A stretch of 64,000 nucleotides of DNA, from contig CP014773.1 of the NCBI GenBank assembly GCA_001596135.1, forward strand, positions 372,001 to 436,000, read 5' to 3'. The stretch is from Mucilaginibacter sp. PAMC 26640 (GTDB taxonomy: Bacteria > Bacteroidota > Bacteroidia > Sphingobacteriales > Sphingobacteriaceae). Made by a program: the position numbers and the translations under genes. Every line of letters begins with the position of its first letter. Within the stretch, counting starts at the first letter, position 1. Shown one piece after another: positions 47,237-57,535 of this stretch. Under the pieces are notes generated by a model that saw nothing but the letters and a program-made list of their open reading frames with translations, did not search any database and was not told where the DNA came from.

Positions 47237-50161
47237 ATGAATACAGGCCCTTCCGAAACGATAGCAAACTCCCCTGGTTCGGTTCCCCAACTGCCACATG
47301 AAGCAGAGCGCCTAAATGCGCTGCACTCTTACCATGTGTTGGATACGGTGGCAGAAAAAGATTTCGATGATCTTACTACACTTGCATCTGTTATTTGCCA
47401 CACGCCCATTGCGTTAGTAAGTTTGGTGGATAAAGACCGCCAATGGTTTAAATCCCGCAAAGGGCTCCCAATTGCCGAAACAGCAAAAGAGCATTCCTTT
47501 TGCGCGCACGCTATTGCATCTCCAGAGCCGATCATGATCGTTGGCGACGCTGCTAATGATAGCCGTTTCGCCAGTAACCCGCTGGTAACCGGAGACCCGC
47601 ATATTGTTTTTTACGCAGGTGTCCCGCTGATCAATAAAGAAGGGTATGAGCTGGGCTCGCTATGCGTTATTGATACCGAAACACGCCAGCTCACTGCAGA
47701 CCAGGTAAATGCTTTAAAAATTGTAGCCAGCCAGGTAATGGATAAGCTGGAGTTGCGCCGGAAGGTAGACCAGCTGGAAACTGCTAACAGGTTGCTAATC
47801 GAGAGCGAAAACCGTTTCCGCGATCTGGTTAGCCAGGCGCCTGTAGCAATTGCTATTTATGGCCGTGAGCATTTAATTATCGAACAGGCTAACGCCGCGA
47901 TGTTGCAATTGTGGGGGCAAACGGAAGAGGTAGTAGGCAAACCCTTGCTGGAAGCCCGGCCGGAAATAACCGGCGACCCTTTCGTTGATCGGTTACAGGG
48001 GATTTTTGAATCTGGCAATGAAGAAACGGGGTATGCGGTTAAGGCCATTGTTACCGAAAACGGCCTTACTGAAGATCGATATTTTAATGCCCGGTACAAA
48101 CCTGTCAAGAGTAATAATGGTGAGGTAAGTGAGGTAATTGTAGTGGCAACAGAGGTTACAAAAGAATATCTTCACGGGCAGCGCGAAGCAGAAATGAAAA
48201 AAGAATTGACTTTAGCTAACGAAGAGTTAAGGCATTCGAGAGATGAGCTTACCGAAACCGTTGCCAATTTGGCTAACGTGAATGAGGAATTGGCGGCTAC
48301 TAATGAAGTGCTTGATCTGTCTCAAAAGGAATTGGAGGCGTTGGTAGCTAACTTAAATACTGCCGAGGCAAGACTGCGTTACCTGCTGGATGATGCCCCT
48401 GTAGCAATAGCTGTGATGGCCGGCCGGAATCTGGTTATAGAAGCTGCGAACAAACGCGTTCTGGAAATATGGGGCAAAACAGGTTCAGTTTTAGGCATGC
48501 CGCTGACTATGGCACTTCCCGAATTGGAAGGCCAGCAATTTTTAAAATGGCTGGATGATGTTTACAACACCGGAACCCCATTTGTTGGGAACGAGATCAA
48601 AGCTTCGCTAAAACAAAACGGCCAGCTAGAGGATGTCTTTTTAAATTTTGTTTACCACCCGCTAAAAAATCAGGATAACGAGGTGGATAGCATAATGCTG
48701 ATAGCTACCGTAGTAACGGAACAAGTAGAGGCCAAACAAGCGCTTCGCGATTTTAATGAGCGGTTGCAGATGGCGTTTGAAGCAGGCTCGCTGGGAGCCA
48801 CTGAAGTTGACTGGGCTACCGGGATAATGAACAGTACGGAGCAATTTAAAAATAACTATGGCAGAACAGCCGATGAAGATTTTAATTATCCCGACCTTTT
48901 TGAAAGCATGTTGCCGCAATATCGCGCTGACATAAAGAAACTGGTAACATCAGCAATTGAAAACAAAACTATCTACAGAGGAGAATACGAAGTACAATGG
49001 CCCGATGGCTCTGTTCATTGGATAAGCGCCCACGGTAAACCTAAGTTTGATACTGATGGCAACATCGTAAAAATGATAGGATTGAACAGCGATATAACCA
49101 AACAGGTTATGGCCCGCAAAGAACTGGAATCTGCAGAACACAAGTTCCGGCTTATCACAGACAATATAGCCCAGCTAGCCTGGATGGCGGACCAAACCGG
49201 GGATATATTTTGGTACAACCGCCGCTGGTTTGATTATACTGGTACATCCCTGGAGGAGATGCAAGGGTGGGGCTGGCAAAAAGTACACCATCCCAACCAC
49301 ATTGATCGCGTGGTTAAAAAACTGAAACATCATTTCAATACCGGCGAGATTTGGGAAGACACGTTCCCTATTAGGGGCGCAGACGGAGAGTATCGATGGT
49401 TTTTATCCAAAGCTGTCCCCACCAAAGATGAGCAAGGGCAAATAGTAAGCTGGCTTGGCACCAATACCGATATAACCGTTCAGCATCGACTGGAACAGCA
49501 AAAAGACGAGTTTATCAGCATTGCCAGTCACGAGTTAAAAACGCCGGTGACCAGTTTAAAGGCTTCCCTGCAACTCCTTGACAGGATGAAAGACAAACCT
49601 TTTACACACATGCATACCCGGCTTATAGAACAAAGCTATCGCAGCATGGAAAAAATGGGCGCGCTGATTGATGACCTGCTCAACTCAAACAGTATAACCG
49701 AAGGACAGCTTAGCATTAACAAAACGACTTTTACAGTGGCGGAAATGCTGAATGGTTGTTGCAGCCATGTGCGCATAGCGGGCAAATATGACTTAATTGT
49801 AGAGGGAGAAAAACATTTGCAGATCCATGCCGATGAGCAGCGTATAGACCAGGTGATTGTGAATTTGGTGAATAACGCCGTAAAATATGCGCCCGATTCA
49901 AAAGATATTTACCTCACAGTAGAGCGCCTGGGCAATAATGCTAAAATCTCAGTGACGGATAGCGGGCCGGGAATATCACCGCAGCAACTGCCATATCTGT
50001 TTGACAGGTATTACCGCGTAAGCCATGAAGGAAAGTTATACACCGGGCTTGGTTTAGGATTATATATTTCGTCGGAAATAATAAAGAAACATGGCGGAGA
50101 GATTGGTGTTACAAGCGAGTTAGGTACAGGAAGCACATTTTGGTTCACATTACCGATTTAA
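47237..50161 (+). CDS. Soluble GAF-PAS histidine kinase
   Basis: 974 residues with no transmembrane helix. A GAF domain (about 20-175; LDTVAEKDFDDLTTLA, KEHSFCAHAI) is followed by PAS domains at about 190-310, 380-505, 515-640 and 645-765, with a coiled coil between the first two. The HisKA domain has His765 (IASHELKTPVTSLK); the ATPase domain reads VNLVNNAVKYAPDS, VTDSGPGIS and TGLGLGLYISSEI. No receiver domain is present and no response regulator gene adjoins it, so it is an orphan. Signal unknown; GAF/PAS suggests redox, light or small ligands. Confidence 0.93.
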   Translation: MNTGPSETIANSPGSVPQLPHEAERLNALHSYHVLDTVAEKDFDDLTTLASVICHTPIALVSLVDKDRQWFKSRKGLPIAETAKEHSFCAHAIASPEPIMIVGDAANDSRFASNPLVTGDPHIVFYAGVPLINKEGYELGSLCVIDTETRQLTADQVNALKIVASQVMDKLELRRKVDQLETANRLLIESENRFRDLVSQAPVAIAIYGREHLIIEQANAAMLQLWGQTEEVVGKPLLEARPEITGDPFVDRLQGIFESGNEETGYAVKAIVTENGLTEDRYFNARYKPVKSNNGEVSEVIVVATEVTKEYLHGQREAEMKKELTLANEELRHSRDELTETVANLANVNEELAATNEVLDLSQKELEALVANLNTAEARLRYLLDDAPVAIAVMAGRNLVIEAANKRVLEIWGKTGSVLGMPLTMALPELEGQQFLKWLDDVYNTGTPFVGNEIKASLKQNGQLEDVFLNFVYHPLKNQDNEVDSIMLIATVVTEQVEAKQALRDFNERLQMAFEAGSLGATEVDWATGIMNSTEQFKNNYGRTADEDFNYPDLFESMLPQYRADIKKLVTSAIENKTIYRGEYEVQWPDGSVHWISAHGKPKFDTDGNIVKMIGLNSDITKQVMARKELESAEHKFRLITDNIAQLAWMADQTGDIFWYNRRWFDYTGTSLEEMQGWGWQKVHHPNHIDRVVKKLKHHFNTGEIWEDTFPIRGADGEYRWFLSKAVPTKDEQGQIVSWLGTNTDITVQHRLEQQKDEFISIASHELKTPVTSLKASLQLLDRMKDKPFTHMHTRLIEQSYRSMEKMGALIDDLLNSNSITEGQLSINKTTFTVAEMLNGCCSHVRIAGKYDLIVEGEKHLQIHADEQRIDQVIVNLVNNAVKYAPDSKDIYLTVERLGNNAKISVTDSGPGISPQQLPYLFDRYYRVSHEGKLYTGLGLGLYISSEIIKKHGGEIGVTSELGTGSTFWFTLPI

Positions 50162-50257
50162 ATAACTAAGGTGTACCGAAACTTAATCAGACAAAATAAC
50201 TCATAGCTTTGATTATTTTCTGTTGCGAGTCGGTGTCAAAAAGTTCACAACAATAAA

Positions 50258-50284
50258 AAAGCCGCCCTTTAAAGGAGCGGCTTT
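50258..50284. terminator. Terminator between the GAF-PAS kinase and gldJ
   Basis: AAAGCCGC (50258-50265) pairs with GCGGCTTT (50277-50284), with an internal CCTTTAAAGG-like pairing. A-run and T-run flanks serve both strands, and it is placed between convergent genes. Confidence 0.85.
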
Positions 50285-50305
50285 GTAAATTTTTAAATTT
50301 TATAA

Positions 50306-51940
50306 TTATCTAGTCGGCTTAAATTGTTTAGCCTTTTTTACCGGCAGGTGTGGTTTACCTTCCGGATGAATTTCTGGTGCACCTACCATTGTCATGGCGC
50401 AACGGAAACCAACTTCGGCACTTGCCTCGTCCTCATCCATAAAACGGCGGGTTGCTGGGTTCATCCAGTAAGCCAGATCGTTCCAAGATCCTCCTTTATA
50501 AATTTTACTGTGATCATTAACCAAAGTGGTAGTACCGTACAAAACAGTATTTACAGAATCGTTTTCACCGCGGAAATCCGGGTTGTAAGCTCTGCCGCTG
50601 TATTTAATGGTTTGTGGCGTAGTTGGCAGTGATGGTTTTGTACCACCAACGGTTGGTGCATTACCGGCAGCCGCTGCTGCGTTAATTCCCTGCTGCTGGG
50701 CAATCATATCACTGTACTTTTGCTTTTTATTAGATTTTGACGGATCCTTGATAGGACGGCCATATTTATCTTTCGCATAGATTCCTTTTACAGGATCAGA
50801 TAGACGTTTGTTGGTAAACTCGTTACCACGGAAAGGGTTAAAATCTTCCACTTCTTCAAACGATGTTTGGCGGTAAGTATCCGCTACCCACTCATTTACG
50901 TTACCGGCCATGTTATACAAGCCAAAATCATTTGGTTGATAAGAACGTACCGGTGCGGTAATATCAGCCTTATCATTCAGGCCACCGCCAACACCTGCGT
51001 TGTCACCGCTGCCACGCTTAAAGTTAGCGAGTATCAATCCACGGGTTTTAGCATTTGGCGACCGTACGCCAAGCCCGTTCCAGGGGTAAACTTTGCCATC
51101 ATTAATATTTTCAAATGTCGTATTGCCTGCGAGCGACAAGGCTGCATACTCCCATTCGGCTTCAGATGGCAAGCGGTATCCTTGCTTCAAAATACCATCC
51201 TCTAAACGAACCGGACGGCGTGCTTTTGCATTTTTAGCATTTGGATTTAAATCTAACGGCATTTTTTTACCATCAACACCGGCTCCCTTAATCTGCCCGT
51301 TTAAATAAATATCAGTATTGAAGGGTTCTTTTAACCCCCCGGCAGGAGCGCCATTTTTACCGGCAGCTGTTTTCCAGTTGGTCATGATATCCGTAGCACG
51401 TAAAATATTTTCGTTGGTACGGTCGGTACGCCAAATACAATAATCCTGTGCCTGATCCCAGTTAACGCCTACAACAGGGTAATCCTGAAATGCAGGGTGG
51501 CGCAGGTAGTTTTCTACATAAGGTTCATTGTATGATAAAGGTTTACGCCAAACTAAAGTATCGGGGAGGGCATTGTAATATAATTCTCCATCATCCGGAA
51601 ACGTGATATTAATCCAGTGCAGGTAATCCAGCCAATCCTGGTTGCTTACCTCTGTTTCGTCCATATAAAAAGAGGGAACAGTTACTCTCCGGCGTACATT
51701 ATTATAATCGTAAGTAACATCCTGATCTGCGCTGCCTCCCAATACAAAAGTACCACCTTCTATAGGTACAAGTCCTGGGCCCGGTGTAGGGTGCGTTTGT
51801 TTGAAACGAAGATAACCACCATTGGTTCTGTCATTATAAGCTAAACCTGTTTTACTTGATTGTTGACGTTTACTGCAGCTGCTTAGCAATGTGCTTAAAC
51901 CCATCAAAACTAAAGCAGTATTAGTAAAAAGTGCTTTCAT
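50306..51940 (-). CDS. gldJ: Gliding motility lipoprotein GldJ
   Basis: 544 residues. Lipoprotein signal with lipobox LSSC (Cys22). It has the same SUMF1-type fold as GldK: LVPIEGGTFVLGGSADQDVTY near the start, YNMAGNVNEWVADTY in the middle and KGGSWNDLAYWMNP...AEVGFRCA at the end. Inserts with Lys/Ala-rich and Gly/Ala-rich low complexity distinguish it. It is about 100 residues longer than the window's GldK, close to characterised GldJ (around 560). GldJ is needed to stabilise other Gld proteins. It stands divergently from porV and is followed by the terminator at 50258-50284. Confidence 0.85.
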   Translation of the reverse strand: MKALFTNTALVLMGLSTLLSSCSKRQQSSKTGLAYNDRTNGGYLRFKQTHPTPGPGLVPIEGGTFVLGGSADQDVTYDYNNVRRRVTVPSFYMDETEVSNQDWLDYLHWINITFPDDGELYYNALPDTLVWRKPLSYNEPYVENYLRHPAFQDYPVVGVNWDQAQDYCIWRTDRTNENILRATDIMTNWKTAAGKNGAPAGGLKEPFNTDIYLNGQIKGAGVDGKKMPLDLNPNAKNAKARRPVRLEDGILKQGYRLPSEAEWEYAALSLAGNTTFENINDGKVYPWNGLGVRSPNAKTRGLILANFKRGSGDNAGVGGGLNDKADITAPVRSYQPNDFGLYNMAGNVNEWVADTYRQTSFEEVEDFNPFRGNEFTNKRLSDPVKGIYAKDKYGRPIKDPSKSNKKQKYSDMIAQQQGINAAAAAGNAPTVGGTKPSLPTTPQTIKYSGRAYNPDFRGENDSVNTVLYGTTTLVNDHSKIYKGGSWNDLAYWMNPATRRFMDEDEASAEVGFRCAMTMVGAPEIHPEGKPHLPVKKAKQFKPTR

Positions 51941-52153
51941 ACTTGAGAAAATCTATTAGGAGGTAAATTTAATAAAAATCAATAAAATCGTTCTATAACC
52001 CATCATTTATTATAAAAGTAAATCTGTATCTCCTATTTAAACGTATTATTTAATTAATCTGTTACAATAAAATTGATCTATAATTGGTTTTTAACGAACA
52101 CATAACGACGACACCGTTTTATTATTTTAATAATTAGAACTAAATTGCACCCA
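51941..52153. other. Shared divergent control region of gldJ and porV
   Basis: A 213-base AT-rich region between two T9SS genes transcribed away from each other. No perfect TAnnTTTG box is visible on either strand. No reading frame was seen. Confidence 0.4.
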
Positions 52154-53311
52154 ATGAAGCGTACCTATACTAAAAAAATTGCTCTATATATTTTATTGGC
52201 TATCCCAGCCGTAGCTACCGCGCAAGTAAATTCGAGCGGCGGTACCTCTAATGCGATATCAACAGCTGTACCATTTTTAAACATAGCTCCAGACTCCCGT
52301 TCCGGAGCAATGGGTGATGCCGGAGTTGCCTTGTCGCCTGATGTGAATGCAAACTACTGGAACCCGGCCAAACTAGCTTTTCTGGAAAACAACGACGATA
52401 TTTCATTGTCGTACAGCCCCTGGTTAAGACATTTGGTGCCCGATGTAAGCTTAACTTATTTAAGCTATGCTCACAAGATAGATGATCGCAATACTTTCGG
52501 TGCATCGTTGCGCTATTTCAACCTTGGCAGTATATTATTGGTTGATAACAATCAAAATGAGCAAGGCACATACCGCCCCAATGAGTTTTCAATAGACGGA
52601 TCGTTTGCTCGTAAATTTGGCAATAACCTTTCCCTGGGTTTAACACTGCGCTACATATACTCCAATTTTGCTAACGGAAGTTTTGTACCGGGCAGTGGCG
52701 CAGGCCAAAATAAAGCGGGTAACGCAATAGCAGCGGGCGTATCATTATTTTACAACAAAGCGTACGGCGACAGCTCGGTGTTTGCGTTTGGTTTGCATAT
52801 CTCCAATATAGGTAACAAAATTGCGTACAGCGATGCGGGTACTAAATACTTTTTGCCCACCAATTTAAAGTTTGGGGTGGCTAATACCTGGCGATTAGAC
52901 GGGGCGAGCAAATTTACTGCAACCCTGGATATCAATAAGCTATTGGTACCCACGCCTCCCATTCGTGATGCCAACGGCGCTATCGTATCGGGTAAAAATG
53001 ATGACGTGTCGGTTCCGGCTGGTTTTTTCCAATCGTTTGGTGATGCACCGGGTGGTTTTAGCGAGGAGCTAAAAGAATATTCGCTTTCGCCGGGGATTGA
53101 GTACATGTATAATAACCTGATAGCATTGCGGGCCGGTTATTTTTACGAAAATCCTAACAAGGGGAACAGGCACTACGCAACATTTGGAGTGGGCCTAAAA
53201 TACCAAGCATATCAATTTGATTTTTCTTACCTGGCGGCGAGTCAGCAAAACAGCCCGCTTGCCAATACATTAAGGCTTAGCCTATCGGCCAGTTTTGGCG
53301 GCAGCAGGTAA
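52154..53311 (+). CDS. porV: T9SS outer-membrane protein PorV (LptO)
   Basis: 385 residues. Signal peptide ending AVATAQ. Body: AVPFLNIAPDSRSGAMGDAG, ANYWNPAKLAFL and LSYSPWLRHLVPDVSLTYLSYAHK, all hallmarks of PorV, then a FadL-like beta barrel ending LRLSLSASFG. In characterised T9SS PorV binds the C-terminal domain of cargo and shuttles it from the translocon to the attachment complex. I used ATG 52154; a TTG three codons upstream is less likely. porU, often next to porV, is missing here. ispF follows 14 bases later. Confidence 0.92.
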   Translation: MKRTYTKKIALYILLAIPAVATAQVNSSGGTSNAISTAVPFLNIAPDSRSGAMGDAGVALSPDVNANYWNPAKLAFLENNDDISLSYSPWLRHLVPDVSLTYLSYAHKIDDRNTFGASLRYFNLGSILLVDNNQNEQGTYRPNEFSIDGSFARKFGNNLSLGLTLRYIYSNFANGSFVPGSGAGQNKAGNAIAAGVSLFYNKAYGDSSVFAFGLHISNIGNKIAYSDAGTKYFLPTNLKFGVANTWRLDGASKFTATLDINKLLVPTPPIRDANGAIVSGKNDDVSVPAGFFQSFGDAPGGFSEELKEYSLSPGIEYMYNNLIALRAGYFYENPNKGNRHYATFGVGLKYQAYQFDFSYLAASQQNSPLANTLRLSLSASFGGSR

Positions 53312-53325
53312 TCTTATTCACCAAT

Positions 53326-53808
53326 ATGGCTAAAATTAAAGTTGGCTTTGGCTTCGATGTACATCAGCTAAAGCAAGATCATCCTTTTATTTTGGGTGGC
53401 GTTAACCTCGAACATACTTCCGGTGCCTATGGACATTCTGATGCAGATGTGCTGCTTCATGCCATTTGCGATGCACTCTTGGGTGCCGCCAATCTGCGCG
53501 ACATAGGTTTCCATTTTTCCAATAAGGATGACCGCTGGAAAGGCATCAGCAGCCTTATTCTGCTACAACATGTTGTTGCCCTGCTGGCGGAGAAGAACTG
53601 GCAAATAGGCAATATCGATGCGATGGTTTGCCTCGAAGCGCCTAAGATCAATCCGCACATCCCTGTAATGCAGGCCAATATAGCCAAAGCAGCGGGTATT
53701 GATGTAGAGGATATATCTATCAAGGCCACTACGAACGAGCAGCTTGGCTTTATAGGCCGGGAAGAAGGTGTTGTGGCTTATGCGGTTTGTTTGATAGAGC
53801 GGATTTAG
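53326..53808 (+). CDS. ispF: 2-C-methyl-D-erythritol 2,4-cyclodiphosphate synthase
   Basis: 160 residues, cytoplasmic trimer. Cyclises CDP-ME-2-phosphate in the MEP isoprenoid pathway. Zinc ligands Asp11 and His13 in GFGFDVHQL and a further His in SGAYGHSDADVLLHAICDAL are visible, together with DIGFHFSN and the C-terminal ATTNEQLGFIGREEG. Length is standard. It is co-directional with porV with a 14-base gap, so the housekeeping gene rides on the T9SS transcript. Confidence 0.97.
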   Translation: MAKIKVGFGFDVHQLKQDHPFILGGVNLEHTSGAYGHSDADVLLHAICDALLGAANLRDIGFHFSNKDDRWKGISSLILLQHVVALLAEKNWQIGNIDAMVCLEAPKINPHIPVMQANIAKAAGIDVEDISIKATTNEQLGFIGREEGVVAYAVCLIERI

Positions 53809-54008
53809 ATGTGCAGGCTTAAGGTGTAAAAGTCTGCAGATGAGATTGCGAATTGAATTTCTATCCGCTGTAAAAGTAGTGACCGTTTGATTTCTATTGA
53901 ATTTGCGCATATCTATTGGGCCGGGTTTGTCGATCGCGTAGTTTTAACCGTGGGCAGTAATTCCAATCACCCGCTCACGCGCTGTTTAAACTATGATTTA
54001 CCTGATTT

Positions 54009-54052
54009 GAGGATTTTAGAATTACGCTTCTTACTGCAATTCTAAAATCTTC
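54009..54052. terminator. Terminator between ispF and the GT fusion gene
   Basis: GATTTTAGAATT (54012-54023) and AATTCTAAAATC (54038-54049) are exact reverse complements, extended outward by two further pairs across one mismatch. It lies in the 304-base gap between convergent genes. The rest of the gap shows nothing notable. Confidence 0.7.
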
Positions 54053-54112
54053 ATTCTACATCTGTAACTTAATTATCTGAATTCTGCGCAGCTGAAATCT
54101 GCACATTTTTCG

Positions 54113-57100
54113 CTACTCATCTCCCACCAGATCTTCCTTCTTTATCGTTACATTACCGGTTCGCTTCAACACGCCCCAGCCGCTTAACTCACCCTTCATT
54201 GCTTTACGAATAGCCTTGAAGAGGATATAATACATTAGCTGGCGCCAAATAAAACGTTGGGGAATAATGTAAATGAGCTTCTTATAACTTTCCTTCTCCA
54301 TTTTAAAAGCAATAATGGCCACAAGGAAATCTATTACTACGAATAATACATAGTATACAATGATCTTTTCGGGCTTGTCGCCAAGCAAACCGAAGATCAT
54401 CATCAGATCTGCCAGCGGGGAGAACAAGGGCAACACAATCTGGAAGATCAGGATGTTGGGCATGCCCACCATCCCAAAGAACTTATACTTTTTATTGAAC
54501 AGCGCATCGCGGTTCTTCCAAAAACTTTGGATCACCCCAAAACTCCAGCGGAAACGTTGCTTCAACAGCATATTCAAGGTTTCGGGAGCTTCAGTATAGG
54601 CAACAGCCTCGGCGCTGTTTTTTACAATGTAGCCTAATTTGAGTATGCGCATAGTTAAATCGCAATCCTCAGCCAGCGTATCATAAGTAAAGCCACCGGC
54701 ACGAAAAATAGCCGACTTGCGGAACGCGCCAATAGCGCCCGGCACTACCGTTATACTATTAATCAGATCGAATGCACGTCGATCCATATTCTGAGCGGTA
54801 ATATACTCTATCGACTGCCAGCGGGTAACAATATTGGTTTCGTTGGCCACCTTAACGGTGCCTGCTACTGCACCAATTTCCTCATCAGTAAAGTAACTCA
54901 TCAGCTGGTAAATAGCATCACTGCGCAACTGGGTATCGGCATCAATACAAACCACGTAATCGCTATTGGCATGACTGATACCAAAGTTGAGTGCAGAAGC
55001 TTTACCACCATTTGTTTTGGTAAGCACACGCACCAGTGGATGGTTTTCGTAAGCGGCCTTTACATTTTCATAGGTGTTATCCTTTGACCCGTCGTCCACA
55101 AAGATCACCTCGAAATTTGGATACTCCAGTTTCAAGAGGCTATCAATCGTTGCAGCCGCAGTAACCTCTTCATTATAGGCTGGCACTATAATACTTACCG
55201 CAGGCAGATCGGTTGGTTCAACCCTGATCTTTTTGTCTTCGTAAAACTGCCTTACCGCTAAAATACCAATGAGTACAATGCGGCCGATGGCCAAAAATAT
55301 CGCCGAAAGAAATAGGTAGAAAATAAATTTATTGCCTAAGAAAAAACCTACGATTGCCACATCATAAAACCGGCCCCAAACAGTTTTATCGTCTGATGTG
55401 GGCAATGGCATCAGGTCATCTTTTGTTTTATCAAGTATATCGGCAATAGTGGTAAACTTATAACCATGGCTCTTAAAATAGTGGATGATCTCCGGCAACG
55501 CTTTTACAGTTTCTTCGCGGGTATCGCCCCCTGCATCGTGCAGCAATATCATGGATCCGTTATCTTTTTGCTTAATGGCACGTGCAACGATACTGTCTGC
55601 CGTAACGCCAGGCTGCCAATCCCATGGGTCGATGGATTCGCCGATGGTAATATAACTTTGCCTGCGGCTTTCGGCTACAGGAATAACTTCAGCACGCGTT
55701 TGCGGCTCGGCATCGGCATTAAAAGGCGGGCGGAACAAAATAGTGCTGCGTCCGGTAACAGATTCAATCAGCTTGCGGGTAGAATTAAGTTCGAGGTTTA
55801 CCCGTTCGATACTTACAGTAGAAATATCAGGGTGAAAGAAAGTATGGTTGCCAATTTCATAGCCCTCATCATAGATGCGTTTTAGCAGCGGGATATTTTT
55901 CTCGGCCATAGAGCCAACAACGAAGAAAGATGCCGGCACATTTTCACGCTTAAGGATATCCAGTATCCTCGGGGTAAAGTCCGGATCGGGACCATCATCA
56001 AAGGTGAGTACAACTTTGCCCGGTTTAAGGCCGTAACGGCGAATTACGTATTTGGAAGGCAGATCGATATACTGCTGATTAGTGATTGTAAAGGTTTTAG
56101 GATCCAGTTTTACATCAATTTTACCCGTAGCTGGTTGGGTTATCAAATCCAGCACCTCGCCACCTTCGCCTGCGTAATCAATTTTGTCATTAAGGCCAAC
56201 AGTGGTCAATCGTTTAATATCAACACCTGTTTTTTTAAGTGAATCTATTGACAGGTTTTTCTGAAAGAAAGTCCACAAACGGGGATCTTCCGCCCCCAGC
56301 CGCCATAATGCTACGCCGCCGGTTGCCCAGTCATCTGCCTGGCGAATGATATTGAAATTGGTAGCAGCATCGGTAAAATAAATAATGTGGTTAAAACCAT
56401 CGTTACCAAGGTAATTAAAATGGAGGTTAGCCGATACCGGGTCGAAAATGATCTTACTTTTCTTTTGTTTCGCAGTACTTAATGCTTGTTGATAACCTGC
56501 TGCTACTCCTATACTATTCTCGGGCCAGTCATAACCACCTGCGGCAAAAGTAAGGATCACCTTTTCGCTAGGGATAGTAGTGCATACGTTGTCCAGAATT
56601 TCTTCTACCCAGTGCTGGTTAGAGATCTCCCCCGCATTGCTGCCATCGTAATGCTGATCTATAGCCATTACAAATATAAAGTCGTTAACATGCTGTAGCC
56701 GCTTCAGGTCATATTCTTCATCCTCTGCTACAACGTTTTGTGTAACCAGAAAACCCCTGGCGTGCATCGTAGCGTATAACTCATTCTGAAAGGCAATGAA
56801 ATGCTTGCTGTTGCGGTCCTTCACATCATCCAGATCCACATTTATTCCCTGGAACTTGTAATGATCCAGCTTATCGGCAAGGCTGTTGATAAACGCTGTA
56901 CGTAACTTTTTGCTGGCGAAGATGTGTTCAACTTCCGCTACATCGTAACCCCCCTTTATATTGTCGTAATTATTAAGCGTAACCAGGATCTGCTTTTTGT
57001 ACTTTTTATTGAGGTTAATGAGGCCTGTATCAATTTGCACCTTTAGCGTATCCGATTTTTGACTAAATCCGAAACCCTCAGTCACCACCATATCCAGGTG

Positions 57101-57472
57101 TTGGATATATTGTTGCAGCGAGTTGTAAGCTTGCGGCTCCCAAGGGCGATAAAAACCCGCGTTAATGCGGTTGGCGTTGTTGGGATGTTTTAACTGGTGC
57201 AGGTGGCGCGCACGTGCAAGTTGTTGTATCTCTGCCTTTTCAATCTTAAAATCTTTGTACCGTTTGGATTTTTTTAAAGCGTCGAGGTCTTCTTTAGAGA
57301 TTTTTTTTGGCGCCGGATCCAAATTTGGCAATAACGGGTATTCTGTGGAGGTTATGGTAATAGCAGCAGCTACAGCGCCAAAAATAACGAGCACTAGAAA
57401 AAACCGGCTAAGCCATTTAAAGCGGTTCCACCTGCCGGGACTGTCAGCCTGAAAGACCTGTTTGTTGGACAT
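54113..57472 (-). CDS. GH18-like / polysaccharide deacetylase / GT2 glycosyltransferase fusion
   Basis: 1119 residues, membrane-bound. One helix near the N-terminus (about 20-45), a GH18-like domain outside (about 85-400), a NodB deacetylase domain (about 480-690) with Asp492/Asp493 (LTFDDGPDPD), GNHTFFHPD and RPPFNAD, then one or two helices and a GT2 domain (about 755-1000: VSIIVPAYNEE, VFVDDGSKD-like VIFVDDGS, CIDADT, AEDCDL, KQRFRW) and C-terminal helices. It should make and trim an N-acetylhexosamine polymer. In the GH18 motif the acid Glu is replaced by Asp215 (NVDLDD), so hydrolysis may be weak or lost. Confidence 0.88.
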   Translation of the reverse strand: MSNKQVFQADSPGRWNRFKWLSRFFLVLVIFGAVAAAITITSTEYPLLPNLDPAPKKISKEDLDALKKSKRYKDFKIEKAEIQQLARARHLHQLKHPNNANRINAGFYRPWEPQAYNSLQQYIQHLDMVVTEGFGFSQKSDTLKVQIDTGLINLNKKYKKQILVTLNNYDNIKGGYDVAEVEHIFASKKLRTAFINSLADKLDHYKFQGINVDLDDVKDRNSKHFIAFQNELYATMHARGFLVTQNVVAEDEEYDLKRLQHVNDFIFVMAIDQHYDGSNAGEISNQHWVEEILDNVCTTIPSEKVILTFAAGGYDWPENSIGVAAGYQQALSTAKQKKSKIIFDPVSANLHFNYLGNDGFNHIIYFTDAATNFNIIRQADDWATGGVALWRLGAEDPRLWTFFQKNLSIDSLKKTGVDIKRLTTVGLNDKIDYAGEGGEVLDLITQPATGKIDVKLDPKTFTITNQQYIDLPSKYVIRRYGLKPGKVVLTFDDGPDPDFTPRILDILKRENVPASFFVVGSMAEKNIPLLKRIYDEGYEIGNHTFFHPDISTVSIERVNLELNSTRKLIESVTGRSTILFRPPFNADAEPQTRAEVIPVAESRRQSYITIGESIDPWDWQPGVTADSIVARAIKQKDNGSMILLHDAGGDTREETVKALPEIIHYFKSHGYKFTTIADILDKTKDDLMPLPTSDDKTVWGRFYDVAIVGFFLGNKFIFYLFLSAIFLAIGRIVLIGILAVRQFYEDKKIRVEPTDLPAVSIIVPAYNEEVTAAATIDSLLKLEYPNFEVIFVDDGSKDNTYENVKAAYENHPLVRVLTKTNGGKASALNFGISHANSDYVVCIDADTQLRSDAIYQLMSYFTDEEIGAVAGTVKVANETNIVTRWQSIEYITAQNMDRRAFDLINSITVVPGAIGAFRKSAIFRAGGFTYDTLAEDCDLTMRILKLGYIVKNSAEAVAYTEAPETLNMLLKQRFRWSFGVIQSFWKNRDALFNKKYKFFGMVGMPNILIFQIVLPLFSPLADLMMIFGLLGDKPEKIIVYYVLFVVIDFLVAIIAFKMEKESYKKLIYIIPQRFIWRQLMYYILFKAIRKAMKGELSGWGVLKRTGNVTIKKEDLVGDE

Positions 57473-57535
57473 GAAGAGAATTTACTATAATTAGGTTATG
57501 GTTGGGCAAAAACTACAAAAGATGAATCAATGCCC

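Noticed and set aside
50306..51940. Sulfatase-modifying (formylglycine-generating) enzyme
   Set aside because: The SUMF1 fold is present, but lipobox, length and T9SS context point to GldJ; the same holds for GldK at 9101-10420.
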